DNA of 64,000 nt. It comes from Salinisphaeraceae bacterium. Lineage in GTDB: Bacteria > Pseudomonadota > Gammaproteobacteria > Nevskiales > Salinisphaeraceae. The notes below the pieces were generated by a model, which was not told the DNA's origin, searched no databases, and saw nothing but the letters and a program-made list of their open reading frames with translations. This document shows positions 16,446 through 24,530 of the stretch, piece after piece. Location of the stretch: the NCBI GenBank assembly GCA_002683405.1, contig NYTH01000047.1, positions 39,403-103,402 of the forward strand. Reading direction: 5' to 3'. Positions within the stretch are counted from its first letter, which is position 1; the number at the start of each line of letters is the position of its first letter. Made by a program: the position numbers and the translations under genes.

Positions 16446-17774
16446 ATGAGCGAAGATCATCAGCTACATCGCGTCGTCATCATCGGCGGCGGTTTCGGCG
16501 GCCTGTTCGCCGCGCGCGAGCTGGGCAACAGCGGCTACGACGTCACGCTGCTCGACAAGCGGAACTTCCACACCTTCCAGCCGCTGCTCTACCAGGTGGC
16601 CTCCGGCATGCTGACGCCGGGCGATGTCTGCGTGCCGCACCGGGTGGCCATGCGCCGGTACAAGAATGTGAAAACCGTCATGGGGGCGGCGTATGACATC
16701 GATCCCGATACGCGCGTGGTCACGCATCAGTACGGCGAGCTGCCCTACGACACGCTGATCGTAGCGACCGGCGTGAAACACGACTATTTCGGCCACGACG
16801 ACTGGCAAGACCATGCGCCGGGCCTGAAGACCGTCGAACACGCGCTGCGCATGCGACGCAAGATTTTCTACGCCTTCGAGATGGCCGAGCAGGAAAGTGA
16901 CCCGGTGGCGCGCGAGCGCTGGCTGACCTTTGTCGTGGTGGGCGCGGGCCCCACCGGGGTGGAGCTGGCGGGCGCGATCGGCGAACTGGCCAACCGGACC
17001 ATGCCGGGAGACTTTCGCCGCATCGACCCCCGCAACGCGCGGATTCTGCTCGTCGAGGGGGCCGATCGCATTCTGCCCGGCTACCCCGAGGCCTTGTCGC
17101 GCGAAGCCGAAAAAATGCTGGGCCAGCTCGGCGTCACGGTGCGCACCCGCACTCTGGTCGAGGACATCGAGGACGGACTGGTCACCATGAAAGGCGACCA
17201 GCAGCAGCAGTCGAACGTGCCCACCGAAACCATTCTCTGGGCCGCCGGCGTGCGCGCTTCGGCCTTTGCGGAAACGCTGGCCAAGCGCACCCGCACGCCC
17301 CGTGAAAAGGGCGGCCGGCTGCGGGGTCAGCCCGATCTGTCGCTGCAGGGGCATCCCGAAATCTTTGTCATTGGCGATCTGGCGGACATTACCGATGCCC
17401 GGGGCGTGATCGTGCCGGGCCTGGCGCCGGCCGCGATTCAGCAGGGCGAATATGTGGCCGGCCTGCTGAAGAAGCGCCTGAAGGCCCGGGCCGGCAAGCC
17501 GTTCGTGTACAAGGACAAGGGCTCGATGGCGGTCATCGGCCGCAACCGCGCGGTGGGTGACCTCGGCTGGGCACGCGTGGCCGGCTTCTGGGCCTGGCTG
17601 CTGTGGATTGGCGTGCACATCTGGTCGCTGATCGGCAACGAGCGGCGCAGCCGCGTCATGCTGCAGTGGATGTGGAAGTATTTTTCACACCGCACGGGCG
17701 ATCGGCTCATCACCGGCCGGCCGCCCAGCACGCGCCGCCTGAAAGACCAGGAAAGCCGCAAGCGCGCGGCCTGA
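16446..17774 (+). CDS. Type II NADH dehydrogenase (NAD(P)/FAD oxidoreductase)
   Basis: Single-subunit, non-proton-pumping NADH:quinone oxidoreductase family (Ndh). 442 aa. FAD site RVVIIGGGFGGLFAARELG at the N-terminus, then NFHTFQPLLYQVASGML. The NADH Rossmann motif is FVVVGAGPTGVELAGAIGEL, with EGADRILPGYP, FVIGDLADI and GLAPAAIQQGEYVA for the second FAD contacts. The C-terminal WAWLLWIGVHIWSLIG is a membrane-association helix. ATG 16446 follows GGAG by 6 nt; the longer in-frame version reads through the palindrome. It converges on the LOV-GGDEF gene. Confidence 0.92.
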   Translation: MSEDHQLHRVVIIGGGFGGLFAARELGNSGYDVTLLDKRNFHTFQPLLYQVASGMLTPGDVCVPHRVAMRRYKNVKTVMGAAYDIDPDTRVVTHQYGELPYDTLIVATGVKHDYFGHDDWQDHAPGLKTVEHALRMRRKIFYAFEMAEQESDPVARERWLTFVVVGAGPTGVELAGAIGELANRTMPGDFRRIDPRNARILLVEGADRILPGYPEALSREAEKMLGQLGVTVRTRTLVEDIEDGLVTMKGDQQQQSNVPTETILWAAGVRASAFAETLAKRTRTPREKGGRLRGQPDLSLQGHPEIFVIGDLADITDARGVIVPGLAPAAIQQGEYVAGLLKKRLKARAGKPFVYKDKGSMAVIGRNRAVGDLGWARVAGFWAWLLWIGVHIWSLIGNERRSRVMLQWMWKYFSHRTGDRLITGRPPSTRRLKDQESRKRAA

Positions 17775-17783
17775 TGGCGCTGT

Positions 17784-18749
17784 TCAGTCGGTCCAGACCA
17801 GCTTGACCGACCCCGCCAGGCAGGCGCGGTTCTTGCCGGCGCTCTTGGCCCGGAACATGGCCTCGTCGGCCTCGTTGATGAGATCCTGCAGCTCGCTGTC
17901 GGGCTGAGGGCGCATCACCGCCACCCCGACGCTGACCTGCAGGGGCAGCGGGGTTCGCAGACCTGATACCTGGCAGGGATGGGCCGCGACCCGGTCGACC
18001 ACCTGCTGGGCCAGGCGCATCGCCTTGTAGACATCTGCGCCGAACGAGGCGATCAGGAATTCCTCGCCGCCGAGCCTGAGCACCACGTCGGATTCGCGCC
18101 GGAACTGCATGGAAAGCAGGTTTGCGACGTGGGCCAGGCAATGATCGCCCGCGTCGTGGCCGTATTTATCATTGATACGCTTGAAATCGTCCAGGTCGAT
18201 ATAGAGCAGCGCGAAATTGCCGCCCACCCGCTGCGCCGTGCGCCAGAGCATGGAGACTTCCTCGTCCAGCACCTTGCGGTTGTAGATGCCGGTGAGCGCG
18301 TCAACCTTGTTTTCCTTCTCCAGCCGATCGTTGATCTGCTTGAGCCGCGTGTTGGCCGAGCCCAGCCGGTTGGCCAGCTCGACGCGTTCGGTCACATCCT
18401 TCTGAATACCCACGAACAGCGTCTGTTCCCCGGCGCTGGACGTGACCGGTGACACCGACAGCTCGTTCCAGAAAGGGCTGCCGTCCTTGCGGTAGTTCTT
18501 GAGAATGACCTGGGTGCTGCGGCGCTGGCGAATGGCGGCCGACAATTCCGCTACGCCGGGCTGGTCGGCGTCGGGGCCCTGCAGGAAACGGCAATCCTGT
18601 CCGATGATCTCGTGTTCGGCGTAGCCGGTCAGGGCCTCGAACGCGGGGTTGGCAAAAATGATCGGGTTGTCGGTGCCCTGCGTTTCGGTCACGACAATAC
18701 CGTCCTGCGCGGAATGAATGATATCCCGCAGCGTATTCTCATCCAGCAT
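17784..18749 (-). CDS. LOV-GGDEF blue-light-type diguanylate cyclase
   Basis: 321 aa, no membrane segment. The LOV photosensor domain (about 8-122) has IFANPAFEALTGY, IIGQDCRFLQGPDADQ (flavin-adduct Cys53; Asp52 replaces the usual Asn), NYRKDGSPFWNELSVSPV and VGIQKDVTER. A short coiled linker (about 122-148) joins it to a GGDEF domain (149-321) with LYIDLDDFKRIND and an intact GGEEF (227-231). An RESD inhibitory I-site lies 5 residues upstream. It should therefore make c-di-GMP with product inhibition. ATG 18749 is preferred; an in-frame ATG at 18812 would add 21 residues. Confidence 0.9.
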   Translation of the reverse strand: MLDENTLRDIIHSAQDGIVVTETQGTDNPIIFANPAFEALTGYAEHEIIGQDCRFLQGPDADQPGVAELSAAIRQRRSTQVILKNYRKDGSPFWNELSVSPVTSSAGEQTLFVGIQKDVTERVELANRLGSANTRLKQINDRLEKENKVDALTGIYNRKVLDEEVSMLWRTAQRVGGNFALLYIDLDDFKRINDKYGHDAGDHCLAHVANLLSMQFRRESDVVLRLGGEEFLIASFGADVYKAMRLAQQVVDRVAAHPCQVSGLRTPLPLQVSVGVAVMRPQPDSELQDLINEADEAMFRAKSAGKNRACLAGSVKLVWTD

Positions 18750-18928
18750 GTCTACCGGTGCACTCCTTACCGCAGGCCAGTTCGCCTTGGGTACATGGCA
18801 CCCCCCAACCATCTATAGCGCGGTCAAGTCTACGCGATGCCGGGCATTTTCCAGTCCGTACATCTGCGTAGTTCGCGCGCTGAAAATCGCCTGTGCACAG
18901 ACATTTACACCGTCTCGACGACGATTGG

Positions 18929-20191
18929 TTACCAGCGTCCCAGCATGGCGGCCATGGGATCGTAACCGTCGCGCTGCATCATCTGATGCAGACGGCGACG
19001 CCGAATACCCATGTTGCCCCCGTCGTAAACCGGAAAGCACAGGGCGTCCTGCATGAGGCCGGCCAGGGGGGTCCCGCTGGTATAGCTGTCCACGCCGACC
19101 AGCCGCATGGCGTCGTAAATGACCTGCACACAGGTTTCCGAGGCGAAAATCTTGGTCATGGTCGGCAACTCTTCGGACAGACCGCCGGACCGGTCCAGCT
19201 CCACGCAGGCCTTCCAGGCCATATAGCGGCAGGCTTCGATTCGGGTCTTGATATCCACCAGCATGTAGCCGGCGTTCTGATACTCGATGATCGGCACCGA
19301 TCCGGCCCGTTTTTCGGACCGGCAGTATTCGAAGGCATAGTCGAAGGCGCTGCGCATAACCCCCACGCAAGCGGCGCCAATGAGGCCGGCCGTCCATGAA
19401 AATGTCTTATATTTCAGTTCGACGCCGTCGCCCGGCTCGCCCAGCAGGTTTTCCGCAGGGACCCGCACATCGTTGAAGTGAATGATCGGCGAGTCCACCG
19501 CGCGGTGACCCGGCATGTCGTGCCAGCCCACGATTTCGATCCCGGGGGTATTGCCCGGTACCATGATGACGGCCATGGATTCGCTGGCCGGCACCCGGCG
19601 GTCGCGGTGCTCTTCTGCACGGCAGACCACGGAAAACAGATAGGCGCCCTTGCCGTCCCAGCCGCTTCCGTTGGTGTTGTACTGCTTGCGGCCGTTGATC
19701 ACCCAGTCGTCACCGTCGCGGTGGGCGAAGGTCTGCAGGCCGGCATCGGGGTTTGGATCATCGAAATTGGCGGCCCCGCCAACGTCGGTGAATGCCAGGC
19801 AGGCCAGACGGTCGGCCGGCTTTTCGATGAAGGCCGGAAGGAAGCGCTGTTTCTGCTCGTGACTGCCGTGAATCAGTAGCGGCTGCAGCCCCAGGCCAAC
19901 CCCCAGCATGGTCGTCGGAACGCTGACGTCCACGGCCATCAGTTCCTCGGCGGCGATGGCCAGGTCGATATTCGAATAACCCGCGCCGCCGTAGGCTTCC
20001 GGGATAAGCGCATTGATGAAACCGGCGTCGGCCACCTCGTCGAAGAAGGGCTTGGTCGCGAAGAAGCGCTTTTGCGGCTTGTCGTGGGCCGCGATTACGT
20101 CACGAACGCCGCCCAGTACGCCCTGCGCGAACGCCCGCGCGTTGGTCTGCAGTTCAAGTTGTGCATCGGTAAGCGTGAAATCGATGGGCAT
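18929..20191 (-). CDS. Acyl-CoA dehydrogenase family flavoprotein
   Basis: 420 aa, standard three-part ACAD fold: N-terminal helices, a beta domain with CLAFTDVGGAANFDDPN and FNDVRVPAENLLGEPG, and a C-terminal helical domain (MRSAFDYAFEYCRSEKRAG, EYQNAGYMLVDIKTRIEA). Where most members have the catalytic Glu of the YEG motif, this one reads FPVYDGGNMGIRRRR, with Asp390. No acid is seen at the alternative helix-G position. The substrate is therefore open: an acyl-CoA, or another substrate as in nitroalkane-oxidase-like members. It stands alone, with no electron-transfer flavoprotein or beta-oxidation gene nearby. Confidence 0.88.
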   Translation of the reverse strand: MPIDFTLTDAQLELQTNARAFAQGVLGGVRDVIAAHDKPQKRFFATKPFFDEVADAGFINALIPEAYGGAGYSNIDLAIAAEELMAVDVSVPTTMLGVGLGLQPLLIHGSHEQKQRFLPAFIEKPADRLACLAFTDVGGAANFDDPNPDAGLQTFAHRDGDDWVINGRKQYNTNGSGWDGKGAYLFSVVCRAEEHRDRRVPASESMAVIMVPGNTPGIEIVGWHDMPGHRAVDSPIIHFNDVRVPAENLLGEPGDGVELKYKTFSWTAGLIGAACVGVMRSAFDYAFEYCRSEKRAGSVPIIEYQNAGYMLVDIKTRIEACRYMAWKACVELDRSGGLSEELPTMTKIFASETCVQVIYDAMRLVGVDSYTSGTPLAGLMQDALCFPVYDGGNMGIRRRRLHQMMQRDGYDPMAAMLGRW

Positions 20192-20375
20192 GAGTCACCC
20201 TGGCTGTTGACGAGTGTGAAGCGTGGTCGACCGCCGTGGACAGCGCGCTCGGCGCAGGCTGGCCGCATTGACCTATCTTTTAGCCGCCCCCTGCTGATCC
20301 GGTCAAGCAGATTCTCCCCTCCGCTTTTGCTATTTTGGACGCCAAAGTGGGATCACCTTCACGGGAATACCAACC

Positions 20376-21152
20376 ATGCAGACTGATCAGACGCGGCGGC
20401 GAATACTGCTCATGCTGGGGGCGGGCACCACGGTGCTTGCACCGGCGGGCCTGGCCCGGGCGGGCTGGCAGGACGTCTTCCGGGATTTCATGCGTGGCGC
20501 CACCGCGCCAGACAGCCCCGCGGCGGCCGGGCTGGAGGTGGCCGAAGTCGCCGAAGGGCTGAAGCAGGCGCTCGCGCAGGGCGCGGGCAAGGCCGTAAGC
20601 GAACTGGGGCGCACGGACGGTTTCTGGAAGCGCGACGCCGTTCGGATTCGGCTGCCGAGCGTTGTTCAGCAGTCTCAGGCCATTCTAAGCGCCGCCGGCT
20701 TCGACACCCAGGTGGAGCAGTTCCGCCTGACCCTGAACCGGGCGGCGGAGACGGCCACCGCGGAGGTCGGGGACGTCGTGACAACGACCATCGAGCAGAT
20801 GTCGCTGCAGGACGCCTGGGGCATTTTGCAGGGGGCCGACGACGCCGCCACGCAATATCTGCGCGATACCGCCGGAACGGCGCTGTATGAGCGGATTCTC
20901 CCCGTCGTGACGAACGCGACGTCGCAAACCGGTGTGACACAGGCCTACAAGAACATGATCGCCCGATCCGGCCCGGTGGCCGACATGCTGGGCGCAGGCA
21001 ATCTCGACCTGGATGACCATGTCACCCGCGGTACGCTGGACGGGCTCTACCACGTGGTCGCGCAGGAGGAAGCGCGCATTCGGGAGAACCCCGCGGCCCG
21101 CACGACCGAACTGCTCGAGAAGGTATTTTCCAGCCAGTCGTCCGGCGGCTAG
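20376..21152 (+). CDS. DUF4197 exported protein
   Basis: 258 aa. N-terminal TRRRILLMLGAGTTVLAPAGLARA is an export signal, possibly Tat because of the arginine run before a mildly hydrophobic segment. The mature part is alpha-helical and carries family features: GLKQALAQGAGKAVSELGR, RIRLPSVVQQSQAIL, LNRAAETA and TQYLRDTAGTALYERILPVV. Function of the family is unknown. Its stop overlaps the ntrC stop by 4 bp in convergent orientation, so no room is left for separate terminators. Confidence 0.85.
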   Translation: MQTDQTRRRILLMLGAGTTVLAPAGLARAGWQDVFRDFMRGATAPDSPAAAGLEVAEVAEGLKQALAQGAGKAVSELGRTDGFWKRDAVRIRLPSVVQQSQAILSAAGFDTQVEQFRLTLNRAAETATAEVGDVVTTTIEQMSLQDAWGILQGADDAATQYLRDTAGTALYERILPVVTNATSQTGVTQAYKNMIARSGPVADMLGAGNLDLDDHVTRGTLDGLYHVVAQEEARIRENPAARTTELLEKVFSSQSSGG

Positions 21153-22600
21153 ACGTCCATCTCCAGCTCCTTGATCTTGCGCGTCAGGGTGTTGCGGCCC
21201 CAGCCCAGCAGCCGGGCGGCCTCCTGCCGGTGGCCATCGGTCTTCTCCAGCGCCGCGGTAATCATGACCCGCTCGAAGCTGGGCAGGGCTTCGTCGAGAA
21301 TGTGATCAGCGCCTTCGGCCAGCCGCCGTGTCGCCCACTGCGAGAGCTGATTATCCCAGCCGCCGGGCATGGGCGGCGGGGCCGCCGCGGGGTGAGTGTC
21401 GCCCCCCGCCTGGCCGTTCAGGTTTGGCCGGTTGGCCGCGTCGGTGCTGATTTCCGACGGCAGGTCCTCGGCAAAGACTTCCCGCCCCGGCGCCATGACC
21501 GTCAGCCAGCGACACAGGTTTTCGAGCTGACGCACGTTGCCCGGCCAGTCTATGCCTTCAAGAATATCGACCACTTCGGGCCGCAGCATCTTGACGTCGG
21601 TGCCCAGTTCGCGCGCCGCACGGGCCAGAAAATGGTCGAGCAGCAAGCCGACGTCCTCGCGCCGCTCCCGGAGTGACGGCACCCGCAGCCGGATGACATT
21701 CAGGCGGTGATACAGGTCCTCGCGGAAACTGCCCGCCTGGACGTGCTTTTCAAGGTTCTGGTGCGTGGCCGCGATGATGCGCACATTGACGCTGATGGGC
21801 ATGTGGCCACCCACCCGGTAGAACTGGCCGTCCTGAAGCACGCGCAGCAGGCGCGTCTGCAGGGCAGCGGGCATATCTCCGATCTCGTCAAGAAACAGCG
21901 TGCCGCCGTCTGCCTGCTCGAACCGCCCGCGCCGCTGGGTGGCCGCACCGGTAAAGGCCCCTTTCTCGTGGCCGAAAAATTCCGATTCCATGAGATCGCG
22001 GGGGATCGCCGCGGTATTGATGGCGATGAAGGGCCGGTCGGCGCGAGGACTGTGTTCATGCAGGGCGCGCGCCACCAGCTCCTTGCCGGTACCCGATTCG
22101 CCGGTGATGAGTACCGTGATGTGCGATGCCGACAGGCGACCGATGGCGCGGAAGACTTCCTGCATCGCGGGTGCTTCACCGATGATATGGGCGGTGGGCT
22201 GTGGCTTGGCCTCTGCGGCCGATCCCTTGTCGGTCCCGCTTTCGGCGGCGCGGCGCACCAGATCGATGGCATCGTCAATATCAAAGGGTTTGGGCAGGTA
22301 CTCGAACGCGCCGCCGCGGTAGGCGGCCACGGCGGACTCCAGATCGGAGTGCGCGGTCATGATGATGATGGGCAGATCCGGCTGAACCTCGTCCACGCGC
22401 CCCAGCAGGTCCAGCCCGCTGATACCCGGCATGCGGATGTCGGAAAGCAGCACGTCCGGCACCTCTTCTTCCAGCGCGTCCAGCAGCTCTGCACCGCCCG
22501 GGAAACTGCGTACTGCGATACCGGCATTGCCCAGGGCCTTTTCCAGTACCCAGCGGATGGATTCGTCGTCATCGACAATCCAGGCGGTCACGTCACTCAT
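21149..22600 (-). CDS. ntrC: Nitrogen regulation response regulator NtrC (GlnG)
   Basis: Sigma-54 activator of nitrogen-assimilation genes. 483 aa: receiver (phospho-Asp54 in LLSDIRMPG), AAA+ domain with Walker A GESGTGKE (about 167-174), GAFTGA loop for sigma-54 contact and DEIGDMP Walker B, then a Fis-type helix-turn-helix (RQEAARLLGWGRNTLTRKIKEL). ATG 22600 overlaps the ntrB stop as ATGA. Likely targets in this window are the -24/-12 promoter and NtrC-type sites upstream of glnA and the site before ntrB. Confidence 0.96.
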   Translation of the reverse strand: MSDVTAWIVDDDESIRWVLEKALGNAGIAVRSFPGGAELLDALEEEVPDVLLSDIRMPGISGLDLLGRVDEVQPDLPIIIMTAHSDLESAVAAYRGGAFEYLPKPFDIDDAIDLVRRAAESGTDKGSAAEAKPQPTAHIIGEAPAMQEVFRAIGRLSASHITVLITGESGTGKELVARALHEHSPRADRPFIAINTAAIPRDLMESEFFGHEKGAFTGAATQRRGRFEQADGGTLFLDEIGDMPAALQTRLLRVLQDGQFYRVGGHMPISVNVRIIAATHQNLEKHVQAGSFREDLYHRLNVIRLRVPSLRERREDVGLLLDHFLARAARELGTDVKMLRPEVVDILEGIDWPGNVRQLENLCRWLTVMAPGREVFAEDLPSEISTDAANRPNLNGQAGGDTHPAAAPPPMPGGWDNQLSQWATRRLAEGADHILDEALPSFERVMITAALEKTDGHRQEAARLLGWGRNTLTRKIKELEMDV

Positions 22601-23685
22601 TGAATTTCTCCGCGGTCCGGGTCCAGCGGCAGAAAGACTGAAAACAGTGTTTCCCCGGGTCTGCTCGCGCATTCGATGATGCCGCCGTGCAGATGAACCA
22701 GATACTGGGCAATGGGCAGCCCCATGCCGTGACCGTCCGCGCGGGAGGTCACCATGGGATGAAATATTTTCGGCCGCAGCTCCTCGGGAATGCCGGGGCC
22801 GTCGTCCTGGATGTCGACACGAATGACCAGCCGGTGCTGAACGGCGCCGATAGTGAAAAGGCGTTGGGTTCGCGTTCGCAGCACGATGTTGCCGGACTCG
22901 CCCACCGCGTTCACCGCGTTGCCGAACAGATTCAGGAATATCTGAATGAGCTGACTGCGGTCCGCTTCGAAATCCGGAATGCTGGGGTCGTAGTCGCGAA
23001 CAATCTGAATGCTGCCGCTCAGGTCGACGCTAACGAGCTGGCGCACATGCTCCAGCGCCTCGTGCACGTTCATCTGCTTTTTCTGGGGCGGCTTGCGGGG
23101 CCCGAGCATGTCGTCGACCAGACGCTGCAGGCGGTCCGCCTCGCGAATTATAACGCCGGTGTAATCCTTCAGCTCGGCATCCGCAATCTGGCCCGCCAGC
23201 AGCTGCGCAGCGCCCCGCAGGCCGCCCAGCGGATTCTTGATCTCGTGGGCCAGCCCGCGCAGCATTTCGCGGTTGGCCTGGTTCTGATTGCGCATCTGCG
23301 CTTCGCGACTGATGCGCAGATGCTGTTCGAGCGAGAGGAACTCGAGCAGCAGATTCGCCTGGCCGTCGGTATCGGTATACGGCGTGACCACACAGTCAAC
23401 ATTGACCGGCTGACGATTGTTGCGCCGCAGCCTGACTTCACGCTGCGTGTAGGCCGCGCCGTTGTCGATCGCCTGGCGGAACAGGGATGAATAGCGCCCC
23501 AGCTCCGGGATGGCCTTGTGCACCGGATCGGTCCCGCAATGCCGCGCGCTCACGCCCAGAAGGACCTCGCAGGCGGGGTTCAGATAGAGCAGTTCCAGCG
23601 ATTCGTTCAGACACATCACCGCCGTGGACATGCTGTCCAGAATCGGATTGGCGGCAAATCGGGCCTTCTTGCGGCGTAGGCTCAT
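22597..23685 (-). CDS. ntrB: Nitrogen sensor histidine kinase NtrB (GlnL)
   Basis: Cytoplasmic kinase/phosphatase for NtrC, controlled by PII in known systems. About 362 aa: PAS domain (LDSMSTAVMCLNESLELLYLNPA, about 15-125), HisKA with GLAHEIKNPLGG (phospho-His147), then HATPase with FLNLFGNAVNAVG (N box), DIQDDGPGIP and GHGMGLPI. ATG 23685 is chosen over a GTG six bases upstream; neither has a strong ribosome site. Translationally coupled to ntrC. A separate NtrC-type site upstream suggests autoregulation apart from readthrough from glnA. Confidence 0.95.
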   Translation of the reverse strand: MSLRRKKARFAANPILDSMSTAVMCLNESLELLYLNPACEVLLGVSARHCGTDPVHKAIPELGRYSSLFRQAIDNGAAYTQREVRLRRNNRQPVNVDCVVTPYTDTDGQANLLLEFLSLEQHLRISREAQMRNQNQANREMLRGLAHEIKNPLGGLRGAAQLLAGQIADAELKDYTGVIIREADRLQRLVDDMLGPRKPPQKKQMNVHEALEHVRQLVSVDLSGSIQIVRDYDPSIPDFEADRSQLIQIFLNLFGNAVNAVGESGNIVLRTRTQRLFTIGAVQHRLVIRVDIQDDGPGIPEELRPKIFHPMVTSRADGHGMGLPIAQYLVHLHGGIIECASRPGETLFSVFLPLDPDRGEIQ

Positions 23686-23751
23686 GGGCACGCCGTTGCA
23701 AAACTCGCGCCATTAAATAGAGGGTTAATCCTAGCTCAGGATGGCGTTGTA

Positions 23752-23768
23752 CGCACTAAAATAGTGCA
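23752..23768 (-). promoter_or_regulatory. NtrC-type binding site before ntrB
   Basis: Minus-strand TGCACTATTTTAGTGCG matches the NtrC pattern TGCACCA-N3-TGGTGCA at 11 of 14 specified bases, with both GCAC/GTGC arms intact. It lies 67 bp before the ntrB ATG and 13 bp after the DUF4124 stop, a position suited to repression or autoregulation of ntrBC. Confidence 0.65.
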
Positions 23769-23780
23769 TGAACTCGTCCG

Positions 23781-24425
23781 TCAGGGCGCGGCAGGGGCGC
23801 CTGTGCCGGACGAGCGAGGCGCGCCGAGTACGCCTCCGGTCTGGGTCGCCGGAGGCGCGTTCGCGTTGTTGGACGGGCCGCCGCTCCCCGGTGTTCGCAG
23901 CGGCTTGATGGCCGTGGGGGGACGCATGAAAAACACCACCGGGCTGGCACGCGCCACCTCCACGCCGTCGCGCACAGCAGCGGCGGATACCGTATGCGAG
24001 CCCGCCGTGACGCCCTCGATCCGGATGCGCTCGGCCCGGGTGGCCTCGCTGGAGACAGGGCTGCCGTTGATGAAGTACATCAGGCTCACGCCGGCGGGCA
24101 GGCCCGGATCAAGTTGCAGCGCGACCTCCACCGAGCCTTGCGGGTCGCGGAAAGTCTGCTCGGCCTCCGGACTGACGATGCGCATTACGGTCAGGGCGGC
24201 CTTGGCGCTGTCAGCGACGCTGTCGTTCGGCCGGTTCGTGGGCACGGGAATACGATCAGCCTTGTACAGATCCGGCAGGTCGGCCGGCTTGGCGCCGCGC
24301 TTGGGCTGATCGCCATAGTGCACGGTGCCGTCGGCATCCACCCACCGGTAGATTTCGGCCTGGGCGGCCGCGGCGAACAGGCTCGCGAAGAGCACAGCGG
24401 TCAGGAAACGGCTTGCGGTTTTCAT
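23781..24425 (-). CDS. DUF4124 exported protein between glnA and ntrB
   Basis: 214 aa. Signal peptide MKTASRFLTAVLFASLFAAAAQA, then the DUF4124 motif EIYRWVDADGTVHYGDQPKRGA. A beta-rich middle (ADSAKAALTVMRIVSPEAEQ..., GSVEVALQLDPGLPAGVSLMYFINGSPV) looks Ig-like. The tail is a disordered Pro/Gly/Asn/Thr stretch. Role unknown. DUF4124 genes commonly lie next to glnA-ntrBC in gammaproteobacteria. ATG 24425 fits the signal peptide. It is separated from glnA by a terminator and from ntrB by an NtrC-type site. Confidence 0.85.
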   Translation of the reverse strand: MKTASRFLTAVLFASLFAAAAQAEIYRWVDADGTVHYGDQPKRGAKPADLPDLYKADRIPVPTNRPNDSVADSAKAALTVMRIVSPEAEQTFRDPQGSVEVALQLDPGLPAGVSLMYFINGSPVSSEATRAERIRIEGVTAGSHTVSAAAVRDGVEVARASPVVFFMRPPTAIKPLRTPGSGGPSNNANAPPATQTGGVLGAPRSSGTGAPAAP

Positions 24426-24483
24426 GCTTTGACCATACCCCCGGCAGCCGGAGCCGGCAATATACCGGCTGACCAATGCTCAT

Positions 24484-24509
24484 AAAAAAGCCCCCGGCGG
24501 TGCGGGGGC
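24484..24509 (-). terminator. Rho-independent terminator after glnA
   Basis: Minus strand: 7-bp stem GCCCCCG/CGGGGGC with a 6-nt loop, followed by six Ts, starting 22 bp after the glnA stop. Confidence 0.9.
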
Positions 24510-24530
24510 CTTGTTTCACCTGCGGTGGGT

